In this document: positions 13,392 through 19,552 of the stretch, piece after piece | Layout: every line of letters begins with the position of its first letter | Numbering within the stretch: the stretch's first letter is position 1 | Virus record (IMG/VR): IMGVR_UViG_3300035698_029829 | Location: 135,427-156,689 of that record | Length of the DNA: 21,263 nt | Source of the DNA: a virus | Reading direction: 5' to 3' (one strand) | Made by a program: the position numbers and the translations under genes | Notes under the pieces: generated by a model | The model's database searches: none | What the model saw: the letters and a program-made list of their open reading frames with translations, nothing else | Told to the model about the DNA's origin: nothing

Positions 13392-14056
13392 CGCACCACC
13401 CCTAACGCCCGACGGAGTTTGCCTCGATTAGGCTTCGCCAATTCGGTAGCCAACTCTACCTCAGTCTCGACCAGGCGCTCCATCAACCATGCCGGAGTCA
13501 CTAAGTTGACGCGGGACTCCCAGGCGTTCTTCGCCTCCTGCGGCGGAGCCACTGGTGTACCACGTAACGCCGAACGCGTTCCGGGGGTTAAGTTGGCGAT
13601 CAGATCCTGAACCAAGCGGATGTCCTCCTCGGCCAGGTTGGCAACCAGCTTCGTGGGCACCACGTAGACGTGCTCCGTCCGTTCAACTCCCTTCCAATCG
13701 CCGATCTGTAATACTCCAGCGGTCTTTGTACCCAGCACCACTACGCCGGAATTCCCCTCGGCATCTCCAATAGTGAGAAAAGCGCGTAAGTCGATTCGCA
13801 CAATCCAGGGACCGAAGGGTGACGTAATTTGCTGAGGTAATTGAACCCGTGTGTTGAAAGGGGATGGCGGAGGTGGAACGGGTGGCCGCTGTCCGGAGAC
13901 ACGGCCTTTGGGATCATGGAGGATCAAAACGGTGCCCTCGGGCTCGAAATGCAGGTGTGCCACAGCACAGAGGCCAGTCGGAGGCTCGCCCCCGAAGGCA
14001 AGCACCAAAGTTTCGACAGTCCGAGCCGTCGGGGATATGACTCGTGGGCCTTCCAT
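13388..14056 (-). CDS. Array member 1 (first), 222 aa
   Basis: ATG at 14056-14054 has only a weak SD (GGTAAG), unusual here. The body has strands (CAVAHLHFEPEGTVLILHD), a Pro-rich linker (QRPPVPPPPSPFN), further strands (WIVRIDLRAFLTIGDAEGNS) and a helix. The family motif occurs as NLVTPAWLMERLVETEVE, followed by 22 extra residues with a basic end (RGKLRRALGVVR), so as in member 3 the motif is internal and carries ET instead of EE. A strong hairpin lies 25 nt upstream. Function unknown. Confidence 0.78.
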   Translation of the reverse strand: MEGPRVISPTARTVETLVLAFGGEPPTGLCAVAHLHFEPEGTVLILHDPKGRVSGQRPPVPPPPSPFNTRVQLPQQITSPFGPWIVRIDLRAFLTIGDAEGNSGVVVLGTKTAGVLQIGDWKGVERTEHVYVVPTKLVANLAEEDIRLVQDLIANLTPGTRSALRGTPVAPPQEAKNAWESRVNLVTPAWLMERLVETEVELATELAKPNRGKLRRALGVVR

Positions 14057-14073
14057 GTGTTTATCTTACCACG

Positions 14074-14113
14074 AAAAAGCGAAACGGCGACCGATGAAGC
14101 CGGTCGCCGTTTC
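14074..14113 (-). terminator. Strong intrinsic terminator or attenuator before the array
   Basis: A perfect 13-bp stem (GAAACGGCGACCG 14081-14093 with CGGTCGCCGTTTC 14101-14113), 7-nt loop, followed on the minus strand by GCTTTTTCG. It could end the 14197-16206 operon or act as an attenuator in the leader of the array. Confidence 0.85.
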
Positions 14114-14160
14114 TAGTTCTTCAACCCTAACTGCCAAACGCCCCGTTTAGAGCGTGTCAC

Positions 14161-14189
14161 ACAATTTCAGATATTGGGTGGTTTGTCAA
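14161..14189 (-). promoter_or_regulatory. Candidate promoter P8 (degenerate -10)
   Basis: TTGACA (14189-14184) then 17 bp and AATTGT (14166-14161), a poor -10. The context TTGACAAACC matches the other promoters; there is no TGAAC repeat. It is the only visible promoter between the 14197 stop and the array, and the hairpin at 14081-14113 lies between it and the array. Confidence 0.4.
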
Positions 14190-14196
14190 GTGAAAA

Positions 14197-14511
14197 CTAA
14201 GGGTGGACAACCTCGTGCATAACCTTCCCTCGCTGGACGTATCCACCGGCCAACTCATCCTTACGAGTTTTGAGGGCCATTGGTTTGCCGAAGTAGGTGG
14301 TGGCGTATTCGAGGTTGACCCGGCTGACTTTGATGATCTTGCCGCTTTGGGAGGAGACGCGGCGACTGCCAACAGTCTTGAAGATGTCGCCCACCTTGAT
14401 CTCATTAAAGGTGATCGGGTCGCCCCAGGTATGGCCGGGCTTCAGCTCGGGGCGCTCGGCTTCAACGAGCATCTCGTCGACAGTGCGGAGGTCTCGCTTC
14501 AAGGCATCCAC
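14197..14511 (-). CDS. Hypothetical protein, SH3/KOW-like centre, 104 aa
   Basis: The start is GTG at 14511-14509; ATG two bases later is out of frame. The only SD-like sequence, GGTGG, is in the right arm of the palindrome (14518-14535), about 10 nt upstream. A helical N-terminus (KRDLRTVDEMLVEAERPEL) is followed by ITFNEIKVGDIFKTVGSRRV and SGKIIKVSRVNLEY, which reads like a small beta barrel ('vGdi........sGkiikV'), and a basic C-terminal part. Last gene of its operon. Function unknown. Confidence 0.72.
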   Translation of the reverse strand: MDALKRDLRTVDEMLVEAERPELKPGHTWGDPITFNEIKVGDIFKTVGSRRVSSQSGKIIKVSRVNLEYATTYFGKPMALKTRKDELAGGYVQRGKVMHEVVHP

Positions 14512-14517
14512 CTACGA

Positions 14518-14535
14518 GATACCACCGGTGGTATC
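14518..14535. repeat. 18-bp palindrome, copy 3
   Basis: Perfect copy, symmetry extended by GA...TC to 22 bp. Sits in the 30-bp gap between two genes and may supply the SD of the downstream one. Confidence 0.9.
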
Positions 14536-14541
14536 TCTTTC

Positions 14542-15006
14542 TCAGCTTGGGAACATATGAGCAATGGGGTAACCCAGGTTGACGATAATACGGTCAGCGC
14601 CTCTCTTCAAGGTAACGCTGATCTTTTCAGCGTTGGTCTTAGCCTTAACGGCAGCTTCGAGCTTCGGTTTATACGCCTCCAACTCCTCCGCATCGTCGTT
14701 AATGATGACGACCTGTATCCACCAAAGTCTTTCGTCGATGAAGTTCCAGTGTTTCTCGTGGAGATGTACCTGGGCGGACGGGAAGTCGACGGCGAGGAAA
14801 TCATTGAAGGCTTTTTCTATCCGGTCACGAAGCTGCTTGTTGGCGGCTTCGACGCTCCGTTGAAGGTCCTTCACGGTACGGTCAATCCCAGCAAGGTCCT
14901 GGGAGCCTTCATCGAGCGGTGTCTCATCCGGCTCGGAGTAGGGGGTGGCCGGTACATCCTCAGCCAAGAGGTCGTTCAACGGGTGAAAGGGGTTGATGCG
15001 ACTCAT
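14542..15006 (-). CDS. Tagged protein A, 154 aa (shared MSRINPFHPL N-terminus)
   Basis: ATG at 15006-15004 has AAGGAG 6 nt upstream, so the upstream in-frame ATG is not used. The first 26 residues (MSRINPFHPLNDLLAEDV then PATPYSEP) are identical to those of the protein at 15517-15825, with only scattered silent changes in the DNA. After that the sequences diverge: here a coiled coil (RTVKDLQRSVEAANKQLRDR) and an alpha/beta domain (ERLWWIQVVIINDDAEELEA ... RIIVNLGYPI) follow. The tag is rich in Pro and acidic residues and might be a docking or packaging signal; this is inference. Confidence 0.85.
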   Translation of the reverse strand: MSRINPFHPLNDLLAEDVPATPYSEPDETPLDEGSQDLAGIDRTVKDLQRSVEAANKQLRDRIEKAFNDFLAVDFPSAQVHLHEKHWNFIDERLWWIQVVIINDDAEELEAYKPKLEAAVKAKTNAEKISVTLKRGADRIIVNLGYPIAHMFPS

Positions 15007-15016
15007 GTCAATCTCC

Positions 15017-15481
15017 TTAATCAACTATGTCTTCGATTTTGCCATGGTACTTCAGCGCACGCCGAAGAATTTTATCGAGTGAGACGACTTCCTGGTAGAA
15101 GTAATCGCAGTTCTGGAGCACCTGGTCGAGCTTTGCCACGGGAATTTTCGATCCTGTTAACGGCTCCTCGAACGGCCATGCTTTGGTTTCGAGGAGCATG
15201 TCGCCGATGATCTGATCTTCGTCGTTACCGTCGACCTTGAAATAGAGTCGAATCCGCGTGGTGGCCAATTTCTCTTTCTTGATGTACTCATCTCCGAAGC
15301 GCTTGAAGCCGTGTTTGCTGAAGATTGGTCCCAGCTTGGTTTGGAGATCGAGTGCTTCCTTGCTCGGGCTAGCCGCTTCGTCGACACCCTTCCGCAGGTG
15401 CGATGGGGCCTTCGGATTCGTTGGCCCAGGGTTCTCTCGCCAGTCATTAAGCACCTGGTCTACGCTGCGTTGGTCCTTCAT
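15017..15481 (-). CDS. Hypothetical protein, 154 aa, between the two tagged genes
   Basis: ATG at 15481-15479 with GAAGGGA upstream. The N-terminal ~45 residues are Pro/Asn-rich and probably disordered (ENPGPTNPKAPSHLRKG). The rest is an alpha/beta domain (LGPIFSKHGFKRFGDEYIKK, TTRIRLYFKVDGNDEDQIIG) followed by helices (AKLDQVLQNCDYFYQEVVSL, DKILRRALKYHGKIEDIVD). It lacks the shared MSRINP tag. Placement between two tagged proteins suggests a common complex. No family recognised. Confidence 0.8.
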   Translation of the reverse strand: MKDQRSVDQVLNDWRENPGPTNPKAPSHLRKGVDEAASPSKEALDLQTKLGPIFSKHGFKRFGDEYIKKEKLATTRIRLYFKVDGNDEDQIIGDMLLETKAWPFEEPLTGSKIPVAKLDQVLQNCDYFYQEVVSLDKILRRALKYHGKIEDIVD

Positions 15482-15516
15482 GGTGGTTCCCTTCTCAGAG
15501 TGTCTTGTGAATGGCG

Positions 15517-15825
15517 TTAACCGAGCGACCGATTCAAACGCTGTCGTACTTTCTGAATCTCGCTGTTCATGCGAGCGTAAATGTCTGCGTCGCTGTTCCA
15601 TTCACCGCCGCTCTTGCGAAACTGCTTGACGGCGTTCGCTATTTTATCCGTTGCCTGGTCGAGGTGTTTCACCGCATCCTTGAGGTCGGTGTGGATATCC
15701 TTGTTCAACTGCGTCGCCTCGTCGATAGGCGGTGCTGATTCCACACCCGGCTCGGAGTAAGGAGTGGCCGGTACATCCTCAGCCAGGAGATCGTTCAGCG
15801 GGTGGAAAGGATTGATGCGGCTCAT
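15517..15825 (-). CDS. Tagged protein B, 102 aa (shared MSRINPFHPL N-terminus)
   Basis: ATG at 15825-15823, AAGGAG 6 nt upstream; an in-frame ATG six codons earlier is too far from the SD. The N-terminal 26 residues are identical to tagged protein A; then a different body begins: an acidic helix (LNKDIHTDLKDAVKHLDQAT DKIANAVKQF as one long coiled coil) and a C-terminal helix (ARMNSEIQKVRQRLNRSLG). The whole protein looks helical. The tag's N-terminal position on unrelated bodies indicates duplication of only the 5' end of the gene. Confidence 0.83.
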   Translation of the reverse strand: MSRINPFHPLNDLLAEDVPATPYSEPGVESAPPIDEATQLNKDIHTDLKDAVKHLDQATDKIANAVKQFRKSGGEWNSDADIYARMNSEIQKVRQRLNRSLG

Positions 15826-15853
15826 GCCGGTCTCCTTCGTCATCTACAGAGGA

Positions 15854-15871
15854 GATACCACCGGTGGTATC
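15854..15871. repeat. 18-bp palindrome, copy 4
   Basis: Perfect copy; its last base belongs to the TAG stop (15873-15871) of the membrane-protein gene, and it lies 28 bp from the next start. Confidence 0.9.
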
Positions 15872-16206
15872 TATTCGTTATCCCTCTTCTTTTTGGCTTT
15901 CTTAATGACCTTCTCCGGGTCCTTGCCCTGGCCCTTCAGCAACTCTTCCAGCATGGCGTTGGTGGCGTCCTGTTTTTCCATCTGTTTTTCCTGTTCCAGA
16001 TTCGCGTTGAACTGCTCCAACTGATTGGTAAGGTTTTTCAAGTTTTGATTGGTCAGAGCGCTTTCTTTCTTCAACTCGGCGATTTCTCTGTCGTTCTCCT
16101 TGTCCTCGGCGTAGGTGTAGCTGAGATTGCCTATGAGACCACCGACGAAGGCAACGATGAGCAAGATCATCGGTATCTTGATGAAGCGCCCGTTGGTATT
16201 CGGCAC
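15871..16206 (-). CDS. Membrane-anchored coiled-coil protein, 111 aa (spanin-like layout)
   Basis: Starts with GTG at 16206-16204 behind GGAGG at 6-nt spacing. Residues ~10-30 (IPMILLIVAFVGGLIGNLSY) are a membrane helix preceded by basic residues. Residues ~38-85 form a Lys/Glu/Gln/Asn-rich coiled coil (ENDREIAELKKESALTNQNL), and the tail is strongly basic (EKVIKKAKKKRDNE). An N-terminal anchor with an extended coil is the layout of i-spanins (Rz-like) but also of many other phage membrane proteins; no o-spanin partner or lysis cassette is seen, so lysis is speculative. First gene of a five-gene unit. Confidence 0.75.
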   Translation of the reverse strand: MPNTNGRFIKIPMILLIVAFVGGLIGNLSYTYAEDKENDREIAELKKESALTNQNLKNLTNQLEQFNANLEQEKQMEKQDATNAMLEELLKGQGKDPEKVIKKAKKKRDNE

Positions 16207-16354
16207 GACCGACCTCCCGATGGTGTTCCAGCGTCACCGTTATCTTCATCGCACCCACAGAGCCAGTGCAGAGAAGATACCGGGTAGGTAGTTAGGAGTC
16301 CGGCGCGGCCGGACGTTGTTTAGGTCAAGGCTAGGACAGGAAAGGAGAATCACC
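16207..16354. promoter_or_regulatory. Divergent intergenic region with a GC-rich inverted repeat
   Basis: Separates leftward and rightward halves. Contains the perfect repeat GTCCGGC-GCG-GCCGGAC (16298-16314) and a half-palindrome GATACC followed by CGGG (near 16275). No consensus -35/-10 pair is visible for either side, unlike elsewhere in the window, so these genes may use another polymerase, an activator or distant promoters. Confidence 0.45.
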
Positions 16355-17824
16355 ATGTCCAAGAGAAAGCCATCTCTGCCCTCTCACAAAAAAGTCGATG
16401 TCACAACCAAACCGATGCGGAAAAAGACCCGTCCTTACAAGGCCGTCTGTAAGGTCTGCTCCAGGGAATTCCAGAGCGCCAAACCGACAGAGGTGTGTCT
16501 CAATTGCCGTGCCGAGGGATCTGAAGCCGCCGAGGAACTGATCCGCCTCGAACGCCTCCAAGAAAACGTGGATGAGACAATGCGCCTCGAACGCCTCAAA
16601 GAGGAGGCGAATGCAGATCACTGGTTCCACTGCAACGATTGCGAGACGGAGTTCCGCGCCGAGGACGAGGACCCGAACTACGACGGCACCATCGAGGCGT
16701 TAGACAACCTCGTCTGTCCGGAGTGCGCCAGTGCCAACCTTTCAGGGATAGCATATTCGCCGATCAAACTTGCGAAGAAAACACTCACCTTTAACGATGT
16801 GATCGGACAATGGGAAGCCGAAGCCACCCTCAAAATCTTGCACCCGAGCTTAACCAGGGCACTCGAAGGAGGAGTGTACGGCCAATCTGATGTCGACCGG
16901 CTGCGTCTTGCTCTCGTGCACCAGGTCAACAAGCAGGTTGAACGGCACTTACCTGATTCGGCAAAGACCACGGCGAAGGGCGAGATGCGCGATCTTGCGT
17001 ACACCCTTCACCGCCTGGCAAACCTGGCAGACCCCACACCCTCGGCGTCTGTCCGCATCAATCCGGATATCCTGAAGGAGATTGCGAACCTTCACGGTCC
17101 CGGCAGTCTCAAAGAACTACGAGACATCGTTGATGAGAAGGCCCAGCGCCAAATCGACGAATTCCGGAAGGAACACGACTCGGCCAATCTAACCTCCGGC
17201 GAGCGGTATCTCAAGCAACACGGAAAGGGTGGCTACTTTTATCCCTATGGTATGGCGGGGGAGTTCTTGTTGGCCTTCATGAACCGCCTGGCGTCTTACT
17301 TCGGTTCCCAGGGACACGTGACCAACCGGCTCTACGATCTGCTAAAGGTCGCAGGCGTCGTCCCCGATCCCGGTGAGCCATGGGAGCGGTCGCGTGCCCG
17401 AGCAGTGCGGGTCGAGCTGTTCAACGTAGTGTGCTACAACACGATGATGGGCATTACAAATCGAATGCGTGACCGGCTTGTCAAGGACTGTCGATTTCAG
17501 ACCAAGGAAGAGTTGGGGCGGGACTTTGTAGACCGGAGCCAGCTGGAGCTGTGGTTTATTGATAACTGGTTTGGCTGGATGACCAAGGCCCGCGAGGAAG
17601 CGTTTTGGGTTGGTGAGTTTGCTTTGAAGACGCACCAGTTTGAAGTATGGAAGGAACGAACCGCCGTACTCTTCAATCAAGTGACGCGCGAACCAAGCGA
17701 CACTTTCACGACCGCCGAGGTGCTCGTCGACGTACTGAATTTCTGCAAGGAACGCGTGACCGAGAAGTTTCTGGCTGAAGTACCACTGCGGCCAGGAGTG
17801 GTCGAGATGGAATCGACGGAGTAG
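16355..17824 (+). CDS. Zinc-ribbon protein, 489 aa
   Basis: ATG at 16355 follows AAAGGAG; upstream in-frame ATG lacks an SD. A basic N-terminal tail leads to a first ribbon at residues ~31-50 (AVCKVCSREF ... EVCLNCRAE), a coiled segment (EELIRLERLQENVDETMRLE), and a second ribbon at ~87-125 (FHCNDCETEF ... LVCPECASAN). The remaining ~360 residues are helical and contain conserved-looking aromatic stretches (GKGGYFYPYGMAGEFLLAFM, LWFIDNWFGWMTKAREEAFW). No nuclease, polymerase or helicase motif is visible. It is the largest gene in the window and the first rightward one, ended by a structured element. Function unknown. Confidence 0.85.
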   Translation: MSKRKPSLPSHKKVDVTTKPMRKKTRPYKAVCKVCSREFQSAKPTEVCLNCRAEGSEAAEELIRLERLQENVDETMRLERLKEEANADHWFHCNDCETEFRAEDEDPNYDGTIEALDNLVCPECASANLSGIAYSPIKLAKKTLTFNDVIGQWEAEATLKILHPSLTRALEGGVYGQSDVDRLRLALVHQVNKQVERHLPDSAKTTAKGEMRDLAYTLHRLANLADPTPSASVRINPDILKEIANLHGPGSLKELRDIVDEKAQRQIDEFRKEHDSANLTSGERYLKQHGKGGYFYPYGMAGEFLLAFMNRLASYFGSQGHVTNRLYDLLKVAGVVPDPGEPWERSRARAVRVELFNVVCYNTMMGITNRMRDRLVKDCRFQTKEELGRDFVDRSQLELWFIDNWFGWMTKAREEAFWVGEFALKTHQFEVWKERTAVLFNQVTREPSDTFTTAEVLVDVLNFCKERVTEKFLAEVPLRPGVVEMESTE

Positions 17825-17838
17825 GATAAGGCACGACA

Positions 17839-17912
17839 GGCCAGGTGCTTACGTGTAGCCGCCCCCAGGGGGATGATACCACCGGTGGTATCATGCAGGT
17901 GAGTGCCTGGCC
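17839..17912 (+). terminator. Large structured 3' element with nested palindrome
   Basis: A 14-bp outer stem allowing G-U pairs (GGCCAGGTGCTTAC 17839-17852 with GTGAGTGCCTGGCC 17899-17912) encloses two inner hairpins: CCCC-CAG-GGGG (17863-17873) and the GATACC palindrome copy 5. A CCTTTCAATTTC tract follows. It lies 15 bp after the stop of the 489-residue gene and is probably its terminator or 3' structure. Confidence 0.6.
17875..17892. repeat. 18-bp palindrome, copy 5
   Basis: Perfect copy. Its flanks are AT...AT rather than GA...TC, yet remain complementary, extending the symmetry to 22 bp. Confidence 0.9.
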
Positions 17913-18127
17913 CTTTCAATTTCTTCAATGATTACAAGTGGTAGGAGATACCACCGGTGGTATCTCAGCGTCCCCTCGGCACGCGGCGCGCCGAAAAACC
18001 GAGGCGGCGGAGGTGAAGAGTCCCCGCCACCCCGTGCCACAACTCGCGGCTCTTACACGGAGATAGATCCACATGGCGTCTCTTATCTTCAGCAGCCTGG
18101 GAATCGACGTGCTCGTTCACTTTTCTC
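17913..18127. other. Gene-free spacer before P9
   Basis: Apart from copy 6 it contains a GGCGG...CCGCC pairing (about 18002-18030) and a 26-codon frame (18074-18151, starting MASLIFSSLG behind a distant GGAG) that runs through the P9 promoter and is unlikely to be made from it. No supported gene. Confidence 0.45.
17947..17964. repeat. 18-bp palindrome, copy 6
   Basis: Perfect copy, extended to 22 bp by GA...TC. 72 bp from copy 5 (start to start). Confidence 0.9.
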
Positions 18128-18156
18128 TTGACAAACCTCCTATCATATGATACGAT
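18115..18156 (+). promoter_or_regulatory. Promoter P9 with half inverted repeat
   Basis: TTGACA (18128-18133), 17 bp, TACGAT (18151-18156). Only the right arm GTTCA (18115-18119) is kept, 8 bp before the -35. No gene stop adjoins it, which fits the repeat being tied to gene ends. Confidence 0.85.
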
Positions 18157-18180
18157 GGGTTTGTTGATTGGGAGAACAAA

Positions 18181-18564
18181 ATGCAAAAGCGAGTTTACAA
18201 TTACCTAAACGTCATCTCTCCAATGCCGTTCATAATCGTTCGAGTACCTGTAGAAGGACGCGCCCCTTGGCACTCAATCCTGAAGGCCCTGACGCCTGTT
18301 ATGCGCAGTCATGGGCTTCGCCAAAAGGATATGTCTGCTATTGAACCGCTTGTTTATTTCCATGAAATACCCCTGGGTTGTACGGGCGATGAAATTCGGA
18401 AAGGTGCGTACACGAGTCTCAATAAACTAAATGAAGAAATGGCCGAATTCGAAAGAAGGGTCAAAAAAGCCTACGAAGGCGATGAAACCTGCGTCCCCAA
18501 TTTTCATCTATACGACTGGCAAGACGGGGGATTTAAGCTGGTACGAAAGGCGACGAAGCAATGA
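18181..18564 (+). CDS. Hypothetical protein, 127 aa
   Basis: ATG at 18181 follows TTGGGAG and lies about 18 nt after the expected P9 start. The N-terminal half has strands and a helix (YNYLNVISPMPFIIVRVPVE, HSILKALTPVMRSHGLR). Residues ~75-105 are a charged helix (SLNKLNEEMAEFERRVKKAY), and the end is DWQDGGFKLVRKATKQ. The DNA is A/T-richer than the leftward genes. Single-gene unit; no family recognised. Confidence 0.8.
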   Translation: MQKRVYNYLNVISPMPFIIVRVPVEGRAPWHSILKALTPVMRSHGLRQKDMSAIEPLVYFHEIPLGCTGDEIRKGAYTSLNKLNEEMAEFERRVKKAYEGDETCVPNFHLYDWQDGGFKLVRKATKQ

Positions 18565-18596
18565 CACGCAGTGAGAACTGCGGCCCCTCATAATAA

Positions 18597-18648
18597 TGAA
18601 CGTGCGCGTTCATCCCCTCTTGACAAACCTCCTAAGATATGAGATAAT
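18597..18648 (+). promoter_or_regulatory. Promoter P10 with inverted repeat
   Basis: TGAACG-TGCG-CGTTCA (18597-18612), 7 bp, TTGACA (18620-18625), 17 bp, GATAAT (18643-18648). The repeat lies 32 bp after the TGA of the preceding gene. Leader ATG at 18657 is in frame with the first gene. Confidence 0.9.
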
Positions 18649-18689
18649 AGCCTTAGATGAGAGAGGCAATTCTAACCAGGAGGAAAGCC

Positions 18690-18872
18690 ATGAAGGACCT
18701 GAGAGAAATCAAAAAGGCTAACGCCATCGCAGCGGCCAAAGCGCCGCGCAAACCCCAACTCCGGATCGATTTCAGAGCCGAACGGTGCTACCAGGCAGCA
18801 GCGTTGGCGGGACGCATCGCCCCCGAGAATTTCGGACGCATCGAACCCTTCCAAACCCAGGCCCAGGCATAG
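18690..18872 (+). CDS. Small basic protein, 60 aa
   Basis: ATG at 18690 has AGGAGG at 6-nt spacing; an in-frame leader ATG at 18657 would add 11 residues (MREAILTRRKA). The N-terminal half is a Lys/Ala-rich helix (LREIKKANAIAAAKAPRKP), and the C-terminal half is less regular (YQAAALAGRIAPENFGRIEP). The high basic content suggests nucleic-acid or ribosome contact, but there is no known motif. First of three genes under P10. Confidence 0.7.
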   Translation: MKDLREIKKANAIAAAKAPRKPQLRIDFRAERCYQAAALAGRIAPENFGRIEPFQTQAQA

Positions 18873-18886
18873 CCAAGGAGGATGCG

Positions 18887-19078
18887 ATGAAAATGGTTGG
18901 AGTGGATCAAGCTGTTAAGAACCTGGCTGCGTGGATCATCGACAGGCACGGCTGCCAGGATTGGAAAGTCAAGGCAGAGGAGTGCTCAGAACCGGTAGCC
19001 GTCGCTTTGGGTGTTCCCTTTGACGGCTTCCGTAAAATGGTAGCCAAAGAAATCATAAGGCAAGACGAAGAGGGGTGA
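18887..19078 (+). CDS. Small protein, 63 aa
   Basis: ATG at 18887 with AAGGAGG upstream, 14 bp after the previous stop. Helical throughout (VDQAVKNLAAWIIDRHGCQD, DGFRKMVAKEIIRQDEEG) with two Cys. The frame can be extended upstream but without an SD and across the previous gene, so the short form is chosen. No family recognised. Confidence 0.75.
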   Translation: MKMVGVDQAVKNLAAWIIDRHGCQDWKVKAEECSEPVAVALGVPFDGFRKMVAKEIIRQDEEG

Positions 19079-19082
19079 AAAG

Positions 19083-19409
19083 ATGATTGTCATTGAAATT
19101 CCGCACCGGATGATCCCAAGAGCCTACGAAACCGATGAGGCCGGACTGATCGAGGAAGCCCACAAAAAGGCCGACGAAGCTGGCCTGGCTTACGAGGCTG
19201 GAGAATTTCCAGATTCAGATTTCACGGAAGCCAATTGGGCGCGGGAGGTCCTCTTTGGAGATCTCGCCTTTGTTCAGGAATTCGACACCATCGGGGAGGC
19301 CCTCCTATGGGCGACGGAGTACGCGAAAGCTGATCACAAAGGATGCTACAACTACCAGGCGTTCGAGGTCGAGGCAGCCGTTGAAGCTCTGGCCGAGCTT
19401 TTGGCTTAG
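19083..19409 (+). CDS. Acidic helical protein, 108 aa
   Basis: ATG at 19083, 4 bp after the previous stop, with GAGGGG upstream. A short strand (MIVIEIPHRMIPRAY) leads into acidic, Ala-rich helices (EEAHKKADEAGLAYEAGEFP, AFVQEFDTIGEALLWATEYA, VEAAVEALAELLA). A negatively charged small helical protein can mimic DNA, as several phage anti-restriction and inhibitor proteins do; nothing specific supports that here. Third gene of the P10 unit. Confidence 0.78.
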   Translation: MIVIEIPHRMIPRAYETDEAGLIEEAHKKADEAGLAYEAGEFPDSDFTEANWAREVLFGDLAFVQEFDTIGEALLWATEYAKADHKGCYNYQAFEVEAAVEALAELLA

Positions 19410-19435
19410 AACCTTCGGGATCAACAGCATAGCAA

Positions 19436-19487
19436 TGAACGCGCACGTTCATTTTCTCTTGACAAACTCTGACAATTATGGTACAAT
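19436..19487 (+). promoter_or_regulatory. Promoter P11 with inverted repeat
   Basis: TGAACG-CGCA-CGTTCA (19436-19451), 7 bp, TTGACA (19459-19464), 17 bp, TACAAT (19482-19487). The repeat starts 26 bp after the preceding stop. Confidence 0.9.
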
Positions 19488-19498
19488 AGACTTACAAA

Positions 19499-19552
19499 AT
19501 GGGGAGAGGACAGCGTCCTCAAAATGAAACCAAAAGCGGGAGAAGACGATGA
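19499..19552 (+). CDS. Possible 17-aa leader peptide of the P11 unit
   Basis: ATG at 19499, about 5 nt from the expected mRNA start and without an SD, opens MGRGQRPQNETKSGRRR and ends at the TGA overlapping the next gene's ATG as ATGA. Comparable leader frames follow P4 and P12. Confidence 0.35.
   Translation: MGRGQRPQNETKSGRRR

Noticed and set aside
14203-15210. A 335-codon plus-strand open frame
   Set aside because: It lies antisense to two minus-strand genes that have good SDs, one with an N-terminus matching another gene, and it has no SD of its own.
15871-16206. Firm assignment as an i-spanin
   Set aside because: Only the anchor-plus-coil layout supports it; there is no overlapping o-spanin, holin or endolysin nearby.
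18074-18151. 26-codon frame starting MASLIFSSLG
   Set aside because: It runs through the P9 promoter, has a poorly spaced SD and no promoter of its own.
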